Source: Coriobacteriaceae bacterium
Lineage (GTDB): Bacteria; Actinomycetota; Coriobacteriia; Coriobacteriales; Eggerthellaceae
Length of the DNA: 6,021 bases
Reading direction: 5' to 3'
Assembly: GCA_015062635.1 (NCBI GenBank)
Contig: SUUF01000035.1
Location: 7,451-13,471 of the forward strand
This document shows positions 4,261 through 6,021 of this stretch, piece after piece. The notes beneath the pieces were generated by a model. The model worked only from the letters and a program-made list of their open reading frames with translations. It had not been told where the DNA came from and did no database searches. Positions within the stretch are counted from its first letter, which is position 1. Each line of letters starts with the position of its first letter. A program made the position numbers and the translations under genes.

Positions 4261-6021
4261 ATGAACCAGGGCAAAGGCGAAACCAGCGGGCTTGCTTCGC
4301 ATGCGATGACGCGCCGGCGTTTCACGAAACTGTTCGCCACGGCGGTGGCGGGCGCGGCTGTTTTCGGCGTGGCAGGATGCGGCGATGGGCGCGCCGTGCA
4401 AGCTGCCGATTCTTCCGAGACTGTCGAACTTGCCTGGTGGCAGAAGACCATCGCCTACGAGTGTTACCCGAAGAGCTTTCAGGACACGGGGGCGTCGGGC
4501 ATGGGCACGCTGAAGGGCATAACCTCGCGCCTCGATTACCTGGCGTCGCTTGGCGTGGGCGCGCTGTGGCTCACGCCCGTGTACGACTCGCCCCAGAAAG
4601 ACAACGGCTATGACGTGGCCGACTACAAGGCCATATGGCCGCAGTTCGGCACGATGGACGACATGGACGAGCTCATCGCCGAGGCCGATGCGCGGGGCAT
4701 CAAGATTGTCATGGACCTCGTGTTCAACCACACATCCGAGGAATGCGCGTGGTTCGAGGAGTCGCGGAGTTCGCGCGATAACCCCAAGGCCGACTGGTAT
4801 ATCTGGCGCGACGGCAAGACGGCGGGCGCGCCCGAGGCGGGCGGGACCCCTCCGAACAACTGGGGGTCGATTTTCGGGGGTAGCGCCTGGAGCTGGGACG
4901 ACACGCGCGAACAGTGGTACCTGCATACGTTTGGTTCGTACCAGCCCGACTTGAATTGGGAAAGCGCCGATGTTCGCGCCGCGCTTTACGATATCGCCAA
5001 CTTCTGGCTCGACAAGGGCGTCGGCGGCTTCCGCATCGATGCCGTGACCTATATCAAGAAGCCCGCGGGCTTGCCCGATGGCGACAAGCCCGATGTGCAG
5101 GGGCTTTCGCCCATCCATGATGCCACGGCCAACACCGAGGGCATCCTCGACTTCCTCCACGAGTTCAAGGAAAACGTGCGCGATGGCCACGACATCTTCT
5201 GCGTGGGCGAGGCCAATGGCGTACCGGCCGACCAGCTGGGCGAATGGGTGGGTGAAACCGGCGTCTTCGACATGATCTTCGAGTTCAGCGTCATGCACGT
5301 GCCGATGGATTCGAGCGAGAAATGGTACGTGAAGAAGGATTGGAAGCTCACCGAGGTGAAGGTGGCCATACAGGCGAGCCAAGACAATACTGCCGAAAAC
5401 GGCTGGTACCCGGCGTTTTGGGAAAACCACGACCAGCCGCGCAGCGTGTCGAACTTCTTCCCGGCGGGCACGAATCGCGACGATGCCGCCAAGGTGCTGG
5501 CGGCCGTGCTCTTGACCATGCGCGGCACGCCGTTCATCTACCAGGGCGAAGAGCTCGGGTTTGCAAACGTGGCGTGGGGCTCCATCGACGATTACGACGA
5601 CGGGTCGAGCCGCAACCAGTATGAGGAAGCGCTTTTGAACGGGCTAACGGCCGACGAGGCGCTCGCGTGCGTGCAGCGGTACAGCCGCGATAACGCGCGC
5701 ACGCCCATGCAATGGGATGGCAGCGTGCAGGCGGGCTTTACCGCGGGCACGCCCTGGCTTCCCGTTCACGACGACTTCGCGACGCAGAACGTGGAGGTCG
5801 AGAGCGACGACGAGGGCTCGGTGCTTTCGTGGTATCGCGAGCTTGCCGGCCTGCGTCAGGCACGCGGGGAATTGACGGCCGGCGACTGGACGCCGCTTCT
5901 GGATGATTCGGAGGAGCTGTTCGCATTCCGGCGCGACCTGGGAGAAGCGCGTACGGTCACGCTGGTGAACTGGACCGATGTCGATGTGACGTATGACGCC
6001 ACGCTCGTGGAGGGGCTTGAG
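4261..6021 (+). CDS. Exported GH13 alpha-glucosidase-like lipoprotein, 3' end missing
   Basis: The frame runs to the window edge (587 residues visible). The N-terminus has a twin-arginine motif TRRRFTK (17-23), a hydrophobic core and lipobox VAGC (Cys40), so the enzyme is probably exported folded by Tat and lipid-anchored outside. The GH13 barrel follows, with conserved regions DLVFNH (152-157), GFRIDAV (256-262, nucleophile Asp260), VGEANG (315-320, acid/base Glu317) and ENHDQPR (388-394, Asp391). QPDLNW and NNWGSIF are typical of the oligo-1,6-glucosidase/alpha-glucosidase/TreC group. Ala261 follows the nucleophile where strict alpha-1,6 enzymes have Val, which favours alpha-1,4 or broader specificity. 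The usual metal-binding loop (D-x-N-x-D-G-x-G-D) reads DTGASGMGT, with most ligands lost. An extracellular site argues against a phosphorylated substrate. The C-terminal beta domain has begun by the window end. The start is supported by GGGAGG. Confidence 0.93.
   Translation, partial: MNQGKGETSGLASHAMTRRRFTKLFATAVAGAAVFGVAGCGDGRAVQAADSSETVELAWWQKTIAYECYPKSFQDTGASGMGTLKGITSRLDYLASLGVGALWLTPVYDSPQKDNGYDVADYKAIWPQFGTMDDMDELIAEADARGIKIVMDLVFNHTSEECAWFEESRSSRDNPKADWYIWRDGKTAGAPEAGGTPPNNWGSIFGGSAWSWDDTREQWYLHTFGSYQPDLNWESADVRAALYDIANFWLDKGVGGFRIDAVTYIKKPAGLPDGDKPDVQGLSPIHDATANTEGILDFLHEFKENVRDGHDIFCVGEANGVPADQLGEWVGETGVFDMIFEFSVMHVPMDSSEKWYVKKDWKLTEVKVAIQASQDNTAENGWYPAFWENHDQPRSVSNFFPAGTNRDDAAKVLAAVLLTMRGTPFIYQGEELGFANVAWGSIDDYDDGSSRNQYEEALLNGLTADEALACVQRYSRDNARTPMQWDGSVQAGFTAGTPWLPVHDDFATQNVEVESDDEGSVLSWYRELAGLRQARGELTAGDWTPLLDDSEELFAFRRDLGEARTVTLVNWTDVDVTYDATLVEGLE

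Noticed and set aside
3370..5430. A 686-codon open frame on the minus strand opposite the lipoprotein and GH13 genes
   Set aside because: It runs antisense to two convincing genes and across their spacers, has no family motifs, and is the mirror expected from G/C-ending codons on the other strand.
4261..6021. Naming the GH13 gene treC (trehalose-6-phosphate hydrolase)
   Set aside because: YPKSFQDT and SPQ-DNGYDVA resemble TreC, but an export signal with lipobox makes a cytosolic phosphosugar substrate unlikely; these motifs are shared across related GH13 subfamilies.

Overview
The window is GC-rich, with third codon positions almost always G or C in the genes. It carries Gram-positive style features: strong purine Shine-Dalgarno sites and two surface lipoproteins with lipobox signals. 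A rubredoxin, an XRE-type regulator with a large sensor-like C-terminus and a Ser/Ala-linker lipoprotein would fit an anaerobic gut actinobacterium such as the Coriobacteriia (Eggerthellaceae-like). That placement is inferred from style and gene content only; no marker gene is present.

Layout. Positions 2-679 (+) are the 3' half of an aminoacyl-histidine dipeptidase (PepD, M20 peptidase). It converges, 12 bases apart, on 692-1207 (-), a small membrane protein of the isoprenylcysteine carboxyl methyltransferase family. A long non-coding stretch of markedly lower GC (about 1208-1839) follows. It holds a near-perfect 31-bp foldback repeat (1442-1472 with 1582-1612), an internal hairpin, a 14-bp palindrome and a CGTGTC-based palindrome. 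Next comes a rubredoxin gene (reading frame 1895-2200, +) whose best ribosome-binding site and ATG (1840) lie in a different frame, which points to a frameshift or an unusual start. It ends at a clear intrinsic terminator (2231-2260).

Positions 2270-3409 (-) encode a 379-aa helix-turn-helix regulator. It is divergent from 3604-4158 (+), a lipoprotein with a Ser/Ala-rich repeat linker and a helical domain. The shared spacer contains three short palindromes and a 5'-leader hairpin. After a weak hairpin and a 15-bp palindrome, 4261 to the window end (+) encodes a GH13 alpha-glucosidase-like enzyme. It has a twin-arginine lipoprotein signal and all visible GH13 catalytic residues, and continues past the window.

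How they fit together. The regulator, lipoprotein and exported GH13 enzyme may form one surface carbohydrate-use locus, but this rests only on adjacency. PepD, the methyltransferase and rubredoxin look like independent units. I found no tRNA, rRNA, CRISPR array, transposase or phage gene. I cannot point to a proven new system. The most unexplained pieces are the foldback element and the rubredoxin start.
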